Source: Candidatus Woesearchaeota archaeon
GTDB lineage: Archaea > Nanobdellota > Nanobdellia > Woesearchaeales > UBA525
DNA length: 10,628 nucleotides
Assembly (NCBI GenBank): GCA_023252315.1
Contig: JAJPEB010000030.1
Span: 1-10,628, forward strand
Direction of reading: 5' to 3'
Part shown: piece by piece, positions 1 to 6,610 of the stretch
How positions within the stretch are numbered: the stretch's first letter is position 1
Layout: each line of letters opens with the position of its first letter
Notes under the pieces: model-generated
What the model was told of the DNA's origin: nothing
What the model saw: only the letters and a program-made list of their open reading frames with translations
Databases searched by the model: none
Translations under genes and position numbers: made by a program

Positions 1-20
1 GCTCTCTCCCGTACCGCGCC

Positions 21-1007
21 GTGAACAACAAGGTCAAGCTGCTCTCGGGGACGTCGAACCTGCCTCTCGCGCAGAAGGTCGCGCAGCACCTCGGGATGCC
101 GCTCACGCCCGTCGAGATCAAGCGCTTCAACGACGGGGAGATCTACTGCCGCGTGCTCGAGAGCGTGCGCGGCAACGACATCTTCGTCATCCAGTCCACG
201 TGCTCCGACGTCAACCAGAACCTGATGGAGCTGCTCATCCTCATCGACGCGCTCAAGCGCGCGTCGGCCAAGGAGATCAACGCGGTCATCCCGTACTTCG
301 GCTACGCGAGGCAGGACCGCAAGACGCAGCCGCGCGAGCCGATCACGGGCAAGCTCGTCGCGAACATGCTCCAGGCCGCGGGCGCGAGCAGGGTCGTCAC
401 GTTCGACCTCCACGCAGGGCAGGCGCAGGGGTTCTTCGACATCCCGACGGATAACCTCGAGGCGCTCCCGCTCGTCGCGGCGCACTTCAAGGCGAAGGGC
501 CTCAAGGACCCTGTGGTCGTGAGCCCCGACGTCGGAGGCAGCGTGCGGGCGCGCGCCCTTGCGCGGGTGCTCGACGCCTCGCTCGCGATCATCGACAAGC
601 GCAGGCCGCGCCATGGCGAGTCGCAGGTCGTGCAGGTGATCGGCGACGTCAAGGGGCGGCCCTGCATCCTCGTCGACGACCTCATCGACAGCGGCGGCAC
701 GATCGCGAACGCGGCGCAGGCGCTCGCGGACCTGGACGCGGGGGAAATCTACGTCGCGGCGACGCACGCCGTCTTCTCGCAGGGGGCCGCCGAGCGCCTC
801 GCGCGGGCGAGCGTCACGGAGATCGCGGTCACGGACACGATTCCCCTCACGCATACGCCTGCGAACGTGCGCGTGATCCCGGTCGGCGGGCTGCTCGCGG
901 AGTCGCTGCGCCGCATCTACGAGGCGGAGCCGATGGGGGTCGTGTTCGAGCGGGCATATGACGATATCGGCGCGTCGGCGGCGCAGAAAAGGAATGACTC
1001 TGCGTAG
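21..1007 (+). CDS. prs: Ribose-phosphate pyrophosphokinase (PRPP synthetase), class I
   Basis: It transfers pyrophosphate from ATP to ribose 5-phosphate, giving PRPP for purine, pyrimidine, histidine and NAD synthesis in the cytosol. The 328 residues carry the whole family signature: FNDGE near 36-40, the ATP-site segment PYFGYARQDRK at 91-101, FDLHAGQAQGFFD at 128-140 with the metal-binding His, SPDVGG at 168-173, DKRR at 192-195, and the PRPP loop VDDLIDSGGT at 218-227. The GTG at 21 gives the usual family N-terminus (MNNKVKLLSG). The frame stays open to the window edge, so a slightly earlier start is not excluded, and only 20 upstream bases are visible, so no promoter can be judged. The length and the QSTC...NLMEL and RRPRHGESQV stretches resemble bacterial class I enzymes (about 315 residues) more than the short (about 285-residue) methanogen enzymes. 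It converges on the gene ending at 1049, and the 41 bases between hold no clear terminator. Confidence 0.97.
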   Translation: MNNKVKLLSGTSNLPLAQKVAQHLGMPLTPVEIKRFNDGEIYCRVLESVRGNDIFVIQSTCSDVNQNLMELLILIDALKRASAKEINAVIPYFGYARQDRKTQPREPITGKLVANMLQAAGASRVVTFDLHAGQAQGFFDIPTDNLEALPLVAAHFKAKGLKDPVVVSPDVGGSVRARALARVLDASLAIIDKRRPRHGESQVVQVIGDVKGRPCILVDDLIDSGGTIANAAQALADLDAGEIYVAATHAVFSQGAAERLARASVTEIAVTDTIPLTHTPANVRVIPVGGLLAESLRRIYEAEPMGVVFERAYDDIGASAAQKRNDSA

Positions 1008-1048
1008 TGAAGCAGCGTCCGCTCAGGGGCGTGGGGAATGCGCTCGTG

Positions 1049-1471
1049 CTAGCTGCCGTGCAAATAGCCCCAGGCTGCATCGCGCACCTGAATCGCAAGG
1101 CCGCCCACGGGATCGCCTGCGATTCGGTAGAAGTCGAACACCCTGTCGTAGTCGGGCTTCTCTCCTAGCCGCGTGGCGCTCACCCCTGCATACGAGAACA
1201 CCGCTCCGCGGTGCGCCCGCCTGATCACGACGTCTGCCCTCAGGTCTTCGGGAACGATAACGAGGCGATATGCGTGGTCCGCGAGATGTGACGTGATGCG
1301 TTGCTGCGCATACTCGCTCGTGCGTGGGCGGTCTTCCTCGTCAATCGTGAGCGTCTCAAGGTCCCTGACGCGTTCCTTGAGCCTGCCCTCGATTTCCATC
1401 CCGAGCGGTCGACAGGAGCGCCTGTCGCTGAGGATGAGAAGTACGTCACGAGGCATAGTGGCGCCGCCCAT
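1049..1471 (-). CDS. Small protein resembling a low-molecular-weight tyrosine phosphatase with Cys-to-Ser active site
   Basis: A 140-residue protein with no obvious family name. By eye it follows the LMW-PTP/arsenate reductase layout. A first strand runs into a loop, residues 12-26 reading LILSDRRSCRPLGME, which lines up with the family P-loop V-C-x-G-N-x-C-R-S-P-M-A-E. Ser15 then stands where the catalytic Cys belongs, while the second Cys (20), Arg21 and Glu26 are kept. A middle segment (68-85, YRLVIVPEDLRADVVIRR) resembles the D-L-I-L-x-M-D strand and helix, and Asp120-Pro121-x-Gly-Gly sits where the general-acid Asp-Pro of the family lies near the C-terminus. If the alignment holds, the protein is probably catalytically dead as a phosphatase and may bind a phosphate group. 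ATG 1471 was chosen because a TATA box is centred 26-27 bases upstream, giving a leaderless start; an ATG at 1456 is the alternative. The gene is real with good confidence, but the family call is inference. Confidence 0.7.
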   Translation of the reverse strand: MGGATMPRDVLLILSDRRSCRPLGMEIEGRLKERVRDLETLTIDEEDRPRTSEYAQQRITSHLADHAYRLVIVPEDLRADVVIRRAHRGAVFSYAGVSATRLGEKPDYDRVFDFYRIAGDPVGGLAIQVRDAAWGYLHGS

Positions 1472-1493
1472 CTGTGGCGCGAGGCGCGCGCGG

Positions 1494-1501
1494 CTTATAT
1501 T
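1494..1501 (-). promoter_or_regulatory. TATA box for the LMW-PTP-like gene
   Basis: On the minus strand this reads AATATAAG, an AT-rich octamer in a GC-rich 66-base gap between the HAD gene (stop at 1538) and the gene starting at 1471. Its centre is 26-27 bases before the ATG, the archaeal TATA-to-start distance for a leaderless message. This suggests the small gene can be transcribed independently of the purP operon upstream. Confidence 0.6.
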
Positions 1502-1537
1502 CGTATGTCTGCGCGCATGCGGGAGGCATCCGGGGCC

Positions 1538-2203
1538 TCATAGGCGCCTAAGCGCGTCCTGCACGCCGCGCAGGCTCCCTACGAGGTGATCCGGCGAGAG
1601 CTCTCGTAGGCGGTGCGTCGCGTAGTTGCCGTGCGCGATTGCGATCGTGCGCACCCCGAGCGCCTTGCCGACGTCGATCTCCTCGGGCGAGTCCCCGACG
1701 ATGACCGCGTCCCTCGCGGCTATCTTGTGCGCGCGCAGGTACCTCTCGAGCCGCAGCTCCTTGTTGCGCTCGCTCACGGGCGCGTCGAGCGCGGTGTTCG
1801 CGAGCACGTCCGCGACCAGGCCGCGGATCTCGAGCCGCGCGAGCTGCGCCTCGATGCCCGCGACCGTGTGGTTGCTCAGGATGACCGCGGGGATGCGCCG
1901 CCCCTTGAGCCAGCCGAGGAGCTCGCGCGCGCCGCCGCGGGTCCTGCAGGCCTTCGCGCGCTCCTCGTACGCCGCATGGAAGATGGAGCTCATCGCGTGC
2001 GGGTCCTCGAGGATGCGCTCGCGCGGTACACCGTGCCGGACGTAGAAGCCGATGACGGGGATGTCCATCGTCTCGACGAACTCGCTGAACGAGATCCTCT
2101 TCCCGCCGAGCCTGCGCATGACCTCATGCGTCGCCGCGTAGCATGCGCGCGTGTCCGCGAGCAGGGTGCCGTTCCAGTCGAAGACGACGAGCCTGGGTGC
2201 CAT
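1538..2203 (-). CDS. HAD-superfamily phosphatase (phosphoglycolate phosphatase-like)
   Basis: A soluble Mg-dependent phosphatase of the haloacid dehalogenase superfamily, 221 residues; the substrate cannot be read from the sequence. Motif I is FDWNGTL at 8-14: the nucleophile Asp9 is present, but the second acidic position is Asn11 (DxN rather than DxD). Motif II is Ser110 in VILSNH, motif III is probably Lys148, and motif IV is VGDSPEEID at 169-177. The helical cap lies between motifs I and II (about 17-85), as in the phosphoglycolate phosphatase-type C1 cap. Last gene of the purP operon: its ATG follows the stop of the IMPase gene by three bases, with AGGGAT at 2209-2214 as a possible ribosome site five bases before the start. 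The neighbourhood suggests a nucleotide or sugar phosphate substrate, which is inference only. Confidence 0.92.
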   Translation of the reverse strand: MAPRLVVFDWNGTLLADTRACYAATHEVMRRLGGKRISFSEFVETMDIPVIGFYVRHGVPRERILEDPHAMSSIFHAAYEERAKACRTRGGARELLGWLKGRRIPAVILSNHTVAGIEAQLARLEIRGLVADVLANTALDAPVSERNKELRLERYLRAHKIAARDAVIVGDSPEEIDVGKALGVRTIAIAHGNYATHRLRELSPDHLVGSLRGVQDALRRL

Positions 2204-2206
2204 GCG

Positions 2207-2983
2207 CTATCCCTTGAGCAGCGCGAGCGCCGCCTTGTGGAGCTGGCCGTTCGTCGCGACGATGTCCTTCGACGCGCGCCCGATCGGCGCCGCGCGCATG
2301 TCGGTGACCGTGCCGCCAGCCTCCGCGACGATGAGCGCGCCCGCCGCGTAGTCCCAGAGGTTGAACGAGTGCTTGAAGTAGACGTCGATCTGGCCCTGCG
2401 CGAGCCTGCAGAGGTGGAGCGCCGCCGAGCCGAGGATGCGCACGTCGCGCACCTTGGGCGAGAGGCGGCTGAGCGACGCGAGGTTGCGCCTCGCGACGTG
2501 CGCGCGGTGCGACTGGTCCGTCGCCGCCATCGCGTCCGAGAGCTTCGCCTTGCCCGAGACGCGGATGCGCTCGCCGTTGAGGAACGCGCCGCGGCCGCGC
2601 TGCGCGACGAAGAGGCGGTCCGTCTTCGGCTGGTAGACGACGCCCACGAGGATGTCGTCGCCGCGCATGAGCGCGATCGACGTGCAGTACTCATCGAGCC
2701 CCTGCGAGAAGTTCGCGGTGCCATCGAGCGGGTCGATGACCCAGACGTGCTCCGCTCCCTGGGTGCTGAGCTTGCCTGCCTCCTCCGAGAGGATGCCGTG
2801 CGCGGGGAATTTCCTGCGCAGCGCGCCGATGATCGCCTTCTCGCAGGCGAGGTCGGTCGCGGAGAGGATGTCGTGCGCGCCCTTGTAGGTGTACTCCGAG
2901 CGCTTCTTCTCGCGGCGCAGCATGATCGCTCCCGCCTCGCGCGCGGCGCCGATCGCGGCCTTGGCCTGGTACGTCAGGTGCAT
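2207..2983 (-). CDS. Inositol monophosphatase-family phosphatase (IMPase/archaeal FBPase-like)
   Basis: A 258-residue Mg-dependent phosphatase. Archaeal members often hydrolyse both inositol monophosphate and fructose 1,6-bisphosphate, and some act on PAP or NADP; the substrate here is not decidable. All family motifs are present: SEEAG at 66-70 (metal-binding Glu), WVIDPLDGTANF at 81-92 (Asp84 and Asp87 metal ligands, the family WxxDPxDGTxNF), and WDYAAGALIVAEAGG at 210-224 (Asp211). The frame is open further upstream, but that part overlaps the PurP paralog and has no homology-like sequence. ATG 2983 gives the normal family length and N-terminus (MHLTYQAKAA). It overlaps the end of the upstream gene by ten bases, and GGGAGG at 2995-3000 lies eleven bases before it, a rather long spacing. 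Translational coupling with the PurP paralog is likely. Confidence 0.94.
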   Translation of the reverse strand: MHLTYQAKAAIGAAREAGAIMLRREKKRSEYTYKGAHDILSATDLACEKAIIGALRRKFPAHGILSEEAGKLSTQGAEHVWVIDPLDGTANFSQGLDEYCTSIALMRGDDILVGVVYQPKTDRLFVAQRGRGAFLNGERIRVSGKAKLSDAMAATDQSHRAHVARRNLASLSRLSPKVRDVRILGSAALHLCRLAQGQIDVYFKHSFNLWDYAAGALIVAEAGGTVTDMRAAPIGRASKDIVATNGQLHKAALALLKG

Positions 2984-4125
2984 AGCTCGTGCAGCCTCCC
3001 GAGGCGCGCCGCCTTCCTGATCTCGCGCGCGATGCGCTCCCCGAAGCTCATGCTCTCGCCGTAGAGGTAGCCCGAGTGCGGGGTGAACATCGTGAGCGGG
3101 CTGCCTGGGATGCGCATCGAGACGTCGAAGACGACGATGTCCTCCTTGCCGTCCTCCGCGACGATCGCGCCCTGCAGCGCGAAGGGGCCGATGATGCCGG
3201 GCGCGCACTCCTTCCTGGCCGTAGCCACGAAGCGCTCTCCGAGCTCGAACGCCTTCTCGATCGTGCTCTCCTTCGTCGTGCACGCGATGTGGCCCGTCTC
3301 GATCATCTTGGGGCGCACGTGCCTGAGCACCTCGAGCTGCTCGTCAGCGGGGATGCGCATGAGCCCGTCGAGGTTCGTCTGCCTGCGCATGTCCGTGCCC
3401 ATGAGCTCGAGCTCGCCCTCGATCGGCGACCAGAAGTAGTTGAAGTTCACCTGCGCGCCGACGACATACTCCTCGATGACCGCCTTCGCGAGCGCCTCTC
3501 TCGTGATCGTGCCCTGCGCGACGAGCTCGCCCGCCTTGCGCTCGAAGTCTGCGGGGGACTGCGCGAGGAAGAACGCGCGCTCGTAGCCGCGCGCGGCCTC
3601 GTTCACCTTGACGATCGCGAGGCGGTCGATGTCCCCTGCGCTCGCGAAGATCCTCGGGAACCTGATGCCCGCGCGCTCCATGAGCCAGTACTGGTTCTTC
3701 GCGACGTCGCGCTCCTCGAGGCGCACCATGCCCCGCGTGCCGAAGATGGGGACCTCGAAGCTGTCCTCTATCTGCGCGAAATCGCAGTAGACCCAGAAGT
3801 AGCGGTTGTGGATGAAGACCGTGTTGCGCGCGCGCAAGAGCTCCTGGATGTCCTCGCGCGCGATGTCGCGGAACTTGTCGACGAGGACGATCTCGTCCAC
3901 GATGCCCTTGGGGGCGCCATCCCCTTCCTCGGCCGCGCCGCGCGTGCGGTAGTAGTGCGCGTACGTCCTCTCGCGCCCCCGCTCGCAGACGGCGAGCGTG
4001 CGGAAACCGAGCTTCTTCGCGCCGCGGCACACGTCGAGGCCGGAGTGCCCGCCGAGCACGCCGATCGTCAGGTCGTCCTTGTCGTAGCCCGCGAGGATCT
4101 CGGCGATGCGCGCGCGCGGGATCAT
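2974..4125 (-). CDS. PurP-family ATP-grasp ligase, divergent paralog of unknown substrate
   Basis: 383 residues, homologous along its whole length to the PurP encoded just upstream: LGGHSGLD (24-31), GAKKLGFRTLAVCERGRER (35-53), IEEYVVG (217-223), MRIPADEQLE (256-265), GIIGPFALQ (310-318) and SMSFGERIAREI (358-369) all align. Positions that are constant in FAICAR synthetases differ, however: PHGSF becomes HNRYF (106-110), RWESDRS becomes RLEERDV (135-141), the glycine-rich ATP loop FHGAGGGKGYF becomes VNEAARGYERAFF (174-186), DKRYESN becomes DMRRQTN (245-251), and the acidic FEISAR is FDVSMR (333-338). There is also a roughly 15-residue insertion near 60-74. Many archaea carry a second PurP-like gene, and its role is unsettled to my knowledge. 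The start overlaps the upstream stop as ATGA, with GGTGA four bases ahead. It may use another carboxylate or amine substrate, or act as a partner subunit of PurP (inference). Confidence 0.88.
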   Translation of the reverse strand: MIPRARIAEILAGYDKDDLTIGVLGGHSGLDVCRGAKKLGFRTLAVCERGRERTYAHYYRTRGAAEEGDGAPKGIVDEIVLVDKFRDIAREDIQELLRARNTVFIHNRYFWVYCDFAQIEDSFEVPIFGTRGMVRLEERDVAKNQYWLMERAGIRFPRIFASAGDIDRLAIVKVNEAARGYERAFFLAQSPADFERKAGELVAQGTITREALAKAVIEEYVVGAQVNFNYFWSPIEGELELMGTDMRRQTNLDGLMRIPADEQLEVLRHVRPKMIETGHIACTTKESTIEKAFELGERFVATARKECAPGIIGPFALQGAIVAEDGKEDIVVFDVSMRIPGSPLTMFTPHSGYLYGESMSFGERIAREIRKAARLGRLHELCT

Positions 4126-5138
4126 TGCGTCACCAGGTCGAGCCTGCCCTGCGCGATCGCCTCCTTGATGTCGCGCGCGATGCGCCGCCCGGTGCTCATG
4201 GGCTCGTCGTAGCGCAATGCGGTGTAGGGCGATCCCTGCACGTACGGGTTCGTGCCCGCGACGATGCGCGCGGAGATCTCGAAGATGACGAAGCGCTGCT
4301 CGGGCGTGAGCACGCCCTCGAGGCAGAAGGGGCCGAAGAGCCCCGGCGGCGCGATCCCCCTCGAGGCCTCGACGACGCTCTCGCCCATCTCGATGGCCTT
4401 GGGGAGCAGCGACTCGCGGATGACGAGGGGGCTGTTGCCGACGACGACGTAGCTCGGGTCCACGCTCGCGAGCGCCATCTGGTCGCGCGCCGAGATGCGC
4501 CCGATGCTGTCCACATTGCTCTCGTAGCGCTTGTCGAAGCCCATGATCTCGAGCTCTCCCGTGAGGCGCGAGAAGAAGTAGTGGATGTAGATGGGCACGC
4601 CGATGATGTACTCCTGGATCTGGTACTTCTTCCCGGGGTGGCTCTCGATCTTCTGCGCGAAATCCGCAGGGCTCTTCGCGAGGAAGTAGCCCTTGCCGCC
4701 GCCCGCGCCGTGGAACTTGACGATGACGGGACGGTCGATCCTCGCGGGGTCGTCGAAGATATGCGGGATGTCGATGCGCGCCTTCGTGAGCCACTCGCGC
4801 TCCATCGAGCGGTCGGACTCCCAGCGCAGGATCGCCTTGTTGCCGTAGTAGCGCGCGCGCATGCGCTCCGTCTCGTCGATGCCCATGTGCGCGATGAACG
4901 AGCCGTGCGGGATCACGACAGCGTGCTTGTCGATGAGCTGCTGCTCCACCTTGGGGAAGTCCTTGAACGAGTCGACGAGGATGATCTCGTCCGCGACCCT
5001 GAAGAGCTGGTACGGGCGCTCTTTCCCCCGCTCGCAGACGGCGATGGCCCTGAAGCCCTCGTCCTTCGCGCCCTTGAGGATCTGGAGCGCAGAATGGCTG
5101 CCGAGCGTCGCGATGGACCACTCCTTGGCTTGCCCCAT
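4122..5138 (-). CDS. purP: PurP, formate-dependent FAICAR synthetase
   Basis: An ATP-grasp enzyme that converts AICAR, formate and ATP to FAICAR, ADP and phosphate, the folate-independent archaeal replacement for the PurH transformylase step. The 338 residues match the family throughout: GSHSALQI (13-20), PHGSF (77-81), LRWESDRS (104-111), the glycine-rich ATP-binding loop FHGAGGGKGYF (142-152), EYIIGVPIYIHYFFS (176-190), MGFDKRYESNVD (199-210), and FEISARIVAGTN (286-297) with the metal-binding Glu. The C-terminal MSTGRRIARDI (314-324) resembles the Pyrococcus enzyme as I remember it. ATG 5138 gives the usual N-terminus, and a TATA box is centred 26-27 bases upstream, implying a leaderless message. 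First gene of a four-gene operon, overlapping the next by four bases. The catalytic motifs are intact, so this copy is the likely working FAICAR synthetase. Confidence 0.96.
   Translation of the reverse strand: MGQAKEWSIATLGSHSALQILKGAKDEGFRAIAVCERGKERPYQLFRVADEIILVDSFKDFPKVEQQLIDKHAVVIPHGSFIAHMGIDETERMRARYYGNKAILRWESDRSMEREWLTKARIDIPHIFDDPARIDRPVIVKFHGAGGGKGYFLAKSPADFAQKIESHPGKKYQIQEYIIGVPIYIHYFFSRLTGELEIMGFDKRYESNVDSIGRISARDQMALASVDPSYVVVGNSPLVIRESLLPKAIEMGESVVEASRGIAPPGLFGPFCLEGVLTPEQRFVIFEISARIVAGTNPYVQGSPYTALRYDEPMSTGRRIARDIKEAIAQGRLDLVTQ
4130..4134 (-). promoter_or_regulatory. Ribosome binding site for the PurP paralog
   Basis: On the minus strand this reads GGTGA, part of the anti-16S consensus GGAGGTGA, four bases before the ATG at 4125. 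It lies inside the end of purP and supports the choice of this start and translational coupling across the ATGA overlap. Confidence 0.5.
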
Positions 5139-5160
5139 AGAGGCGTGTTGCCGGGAAGGG

Positions 5161-5168
5161 TATTTAAA
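5161..5168 (-). promoter_or_regulatory. TATA box of the purP operon
   Basis: On the minus strand this reads TTTAAATA, a near-ideal archaeal TATA box. Its centre is 26-27 bases before the purP ATG at 5138, so transcription should begin at or within a base or two of the start codon. It lies in the 46-base gap after the metallophosphoesterase stop, so the purP operon has its own promoter rather than depending on read-through. No operator is obvious around it. Confidence 0.8.
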
Positions 5169-5184
5169 GATGGCGGATGGAGGC

Positions 5185-6078
5185 CTAACGGTATCGCTGC
5201 CTGCACGCCACGACCTTCCTCTCGACGGTACAGAGAGGTGTCTCCAGCTCGATAGAGAGGTATGCGAGCGTCTCGCGTTCGGGGAAATTGCCCGGGCTCG
5301 CGCATACGGCGTGCTGCGGTGCCCTCCATTCGAACGCCCCGCTCCTCTCGACGGTCTCGTGGACGTGGCCGCTGAGCGCGAGCAAGGGCCTCTTCTGCTC
5401 GACGAACTCCCGTATCGCCCGGCTTCCCACATGCCCCGCGCTGTAGGTCAGGTCCAAGGGCGTGCCGTATGGGGGGCAGTGGAAGCAGTAGATCGTGCTC
5501 TGCGGGCGCGCAGTAAAGAGCGCTGCTTCGAGATCGCCCTCGATCGTGCCCCTGATATCGCTCTTGTCGAACTCGATCTCTTCCCACCCCTCGGGGCCGC
5601 TCAGCGACCCCTCGAGCGCCGCGCCGGGCTGCACGAGCCCGTCCCCGAAGAGGAGGCGCTTCCACCATGGCCTCGCACGGGGCCACATGTCGAACTTCTC
5701 GTAGTCCTTCGTCGGGAAAGGGGAGAGTGGGACGACCGGGTACCCGACGATCTCGTAGCCGTGCGCGAGCGGAAGCCTCCTGCGGTCGATGTTCTGCCAG
5801 AGGTCGCCGTGGTGACGCTCGATGAGATCTGCGTTGCAGGCTGCATCGTCGTTCCCTGGCATGAGGCAGAGGAGGACCGCGCTTTCCCGGCGGACTATCT
5901 CTGGCAGGATCGATCCGAGGAACACCCTCTGTTCGCGTATGTCGACGCCGCCGTCCGTCGGCGCGAGATCGCCGCCGATGATGGCTGCCGATGCGCCCTC
6001 CTCCTTCGCCTCGCGCAGGAACGTCTCGTACTGCGCGGCGTTGCCGTGCAGGTCCGCGGTGAAGAGGACCCGTGCCAT
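5185..6078 (-). CDS. Calcineurin-like metallophosphoesterase
   Basis: A dinuclear-metal phosphoesterase of 297 residues from the chosen start. Metal-ligand motifs occur in the family order: ADLHGN (8-13, D-x-H), GGDLAP (35-40), GNDDA (75-79, in place of the commoner GNHD), FHCPPYG (199-205, metal-binding His) and SGHVHE (236-241, G-H-x-H). A roughly 120-residue region between GNDD and FHCPP is longer than in the smallest members and carries an aromatic stretch (MWPRARPWWKRLLFGDG, 131-147) that could form a lid or a membrane- or substrate-facing loop. There is no signal peptide, so it should act in the cytosol. A GTG at 6090 would add four residues; ATG 6078 is preferred because GTGAGG lies six bases before it. 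It follows the small exported-protein gene by 35 bases with no TATA box between, so the two are probably co-transcribed. The substrate is not recognisable. Confidence 0.92.
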   Translation of the reverse strand: MARVLFTADLHGNAAQYETFLREAKEEGASAAIIGGDLAPTDGGVDIREQRVFLGSILPEIVRRESAVLLCLMPGNDDAACNADLIERHHGDLWQNIDRRRLPLAHGYEIVGYPVVPLSPFPTKDYEKFDMWPRARPWWKRLLFGDGLVQPGAALEGSLSGPEGWEEIEFDKSDIRGTIEGDLEAALFTARPQSTIYCFHCPPYGTPLDLTYSAGHVGSRAIREFVEQKRPLLALSGHVHETVERSGAFEWRAPQHAVCASPGNFPERETLAYLSIELETPLCTVERKVVACRQRYR

Positions 6079-6084
6079 GATGCG

Positions 6085-6090
6085 CCTCAC
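6085..6090 (-). promoter_or_regulatory. Ribosome binding site deciding the metallophosphoesterase start
   Basis: Reads GTGAGG on the minus strand, six bases before ATG 6078. The same GTG could itself be an in-frame start at 6090, but its fit as a Shine-Dalgarno sequence and the normal MARVLFTADLHGN N-terminus favour the ATG. Confidence 0.45.
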
Positions 6091-6113
6091 GACTGAACGC
6101 GCGCCGCGAGCCT

Positions 6114-6551
6114 TCAGCGCGCGAGCTTCTCGATGAGGTCCGCCTTGCGTGTCGCGAATTCAGCCTGATGCGCATAGAATCCCTGCAGGCCGCTATATGC
6201 GGGGCACGAGCCGCGATCCACGCACGAGATGACGTTGCTCGCTCTCCATGCGGTTTCCTCGAGGCGCAGGATCGCCATTTCCGCGGGGGTCTCGCTGTAG
6301 CGCTGGAACGGGGATTCGTCAACCTGCGTCCTCACGAAATACTCCGTGCGCGTATGCGGCCATCCGAGCAGGTTCTCCACGGTCACCTCGCGACGCACGA
6401 GCGCGCTCATCTCGTGCGAGGGATACTGCATTGGCAGGGGAGTCACGACCTGGTCTTTCCGCTCGATCTCTCTCGGAGAGTAAAGGGCGAGCGCGAGCGC
6501 GGCGGCCGTTCCCGCGAGGGTTGCGCCGATGGTCTTCAGTTTGCTCTTCAT
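6114..6551 (-). CDS. Small membrane-anchored or secreted protein of unknown function
   Basis: I do not recognise this 145-residue protein. It begins with a basic stretch (MKSKLK) followed by a hydrophobic, alanine- and leucine-rich segment at 8-24, which reads as a signal peptide or single N-terminal membrane anchor; the rest would lie outside the cell. The outer part is soluble and mixed in charge, with an aromatic, Arg-rich middle (64-86) and a probable C-terminal amphipathic helix (125-145). It has just two cysteines (110 and 116, in SCVDRGSC), well placed to form a small disulfide loop. GAGGTG at 6556-6561, four bases before the ATG, supports the start. Promoted from the divergent promoter shared with the winged-helix gene and followed by the metallophosphoesterase gene. 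The gene looks real from its position, ribosome site and codon use, but nothing indicates a function. Confidence 0.72.
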   Translation of the reverse strand: MKSKLKTIGATLAGTAAALALALYSPREIERKDQVVTPLPMQYPSHEMSALVRREVTVENLLGWPHTRTEYFVRTQVDESPFQRYSETPAEMAILRLEETAWRASNVISCVDRGSCPAYSGLQGFYAHQAEFATRKADLIEKLAR

Positions 6552-6555
6552 GATG

Positions 6556-6561
6556 CACCTC
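6556..6561 (-). promoter_or_regulatory. Ribosome binding site of the small exported-protein gene
   Basis: Minus strand GAGGTG, four bases before ATG 6551. With its TATA box at 6611-6618 this message would have a leader of roughly 38-40 bases, unlike the leaderless genes around it, which fits the presence of a Shine-Dalgarno motif here. Confidence 0.55.
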
Positions 6562-6610
6562 TCGTTCTTGCTAGGATGGTGCCCGCTGTGATATTTCCTC
6601 CGTTCAATAG

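Noticed and set aside
1008..1048. Terminator or small RNA in the gap after prs
   Set aside because: The 41 bases contain no T tract, no convincing stem and no promoter.
1613..3064. Long plus-strand open frame (483 codons) opposite the HAD and IMPase genes
   Set aside because: The translation is a low-complexity run of Arg, Ala, Asp, Glu and Leu, typical of the complement of a GC-rich gene. The minus strand has clear HAD and IMPase motifs.
2984..3283. N-terminal extension of the IMPase frame up to 3283
   Set aside because: The extra 100 codons overlap the conserved C-terminal part of the PurP paralog and read as Arg/Gly/His-rich shadow sequence; ATG 2983 gives the family's normal length.
2989..5255. 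Long plus-strand frames opposite the two PurP genes
   Set aside because: Same shadow pattern (RDAL, EDDE-like repeats) with no recognisable motif; stop codons are rare on both strands because of high GC.
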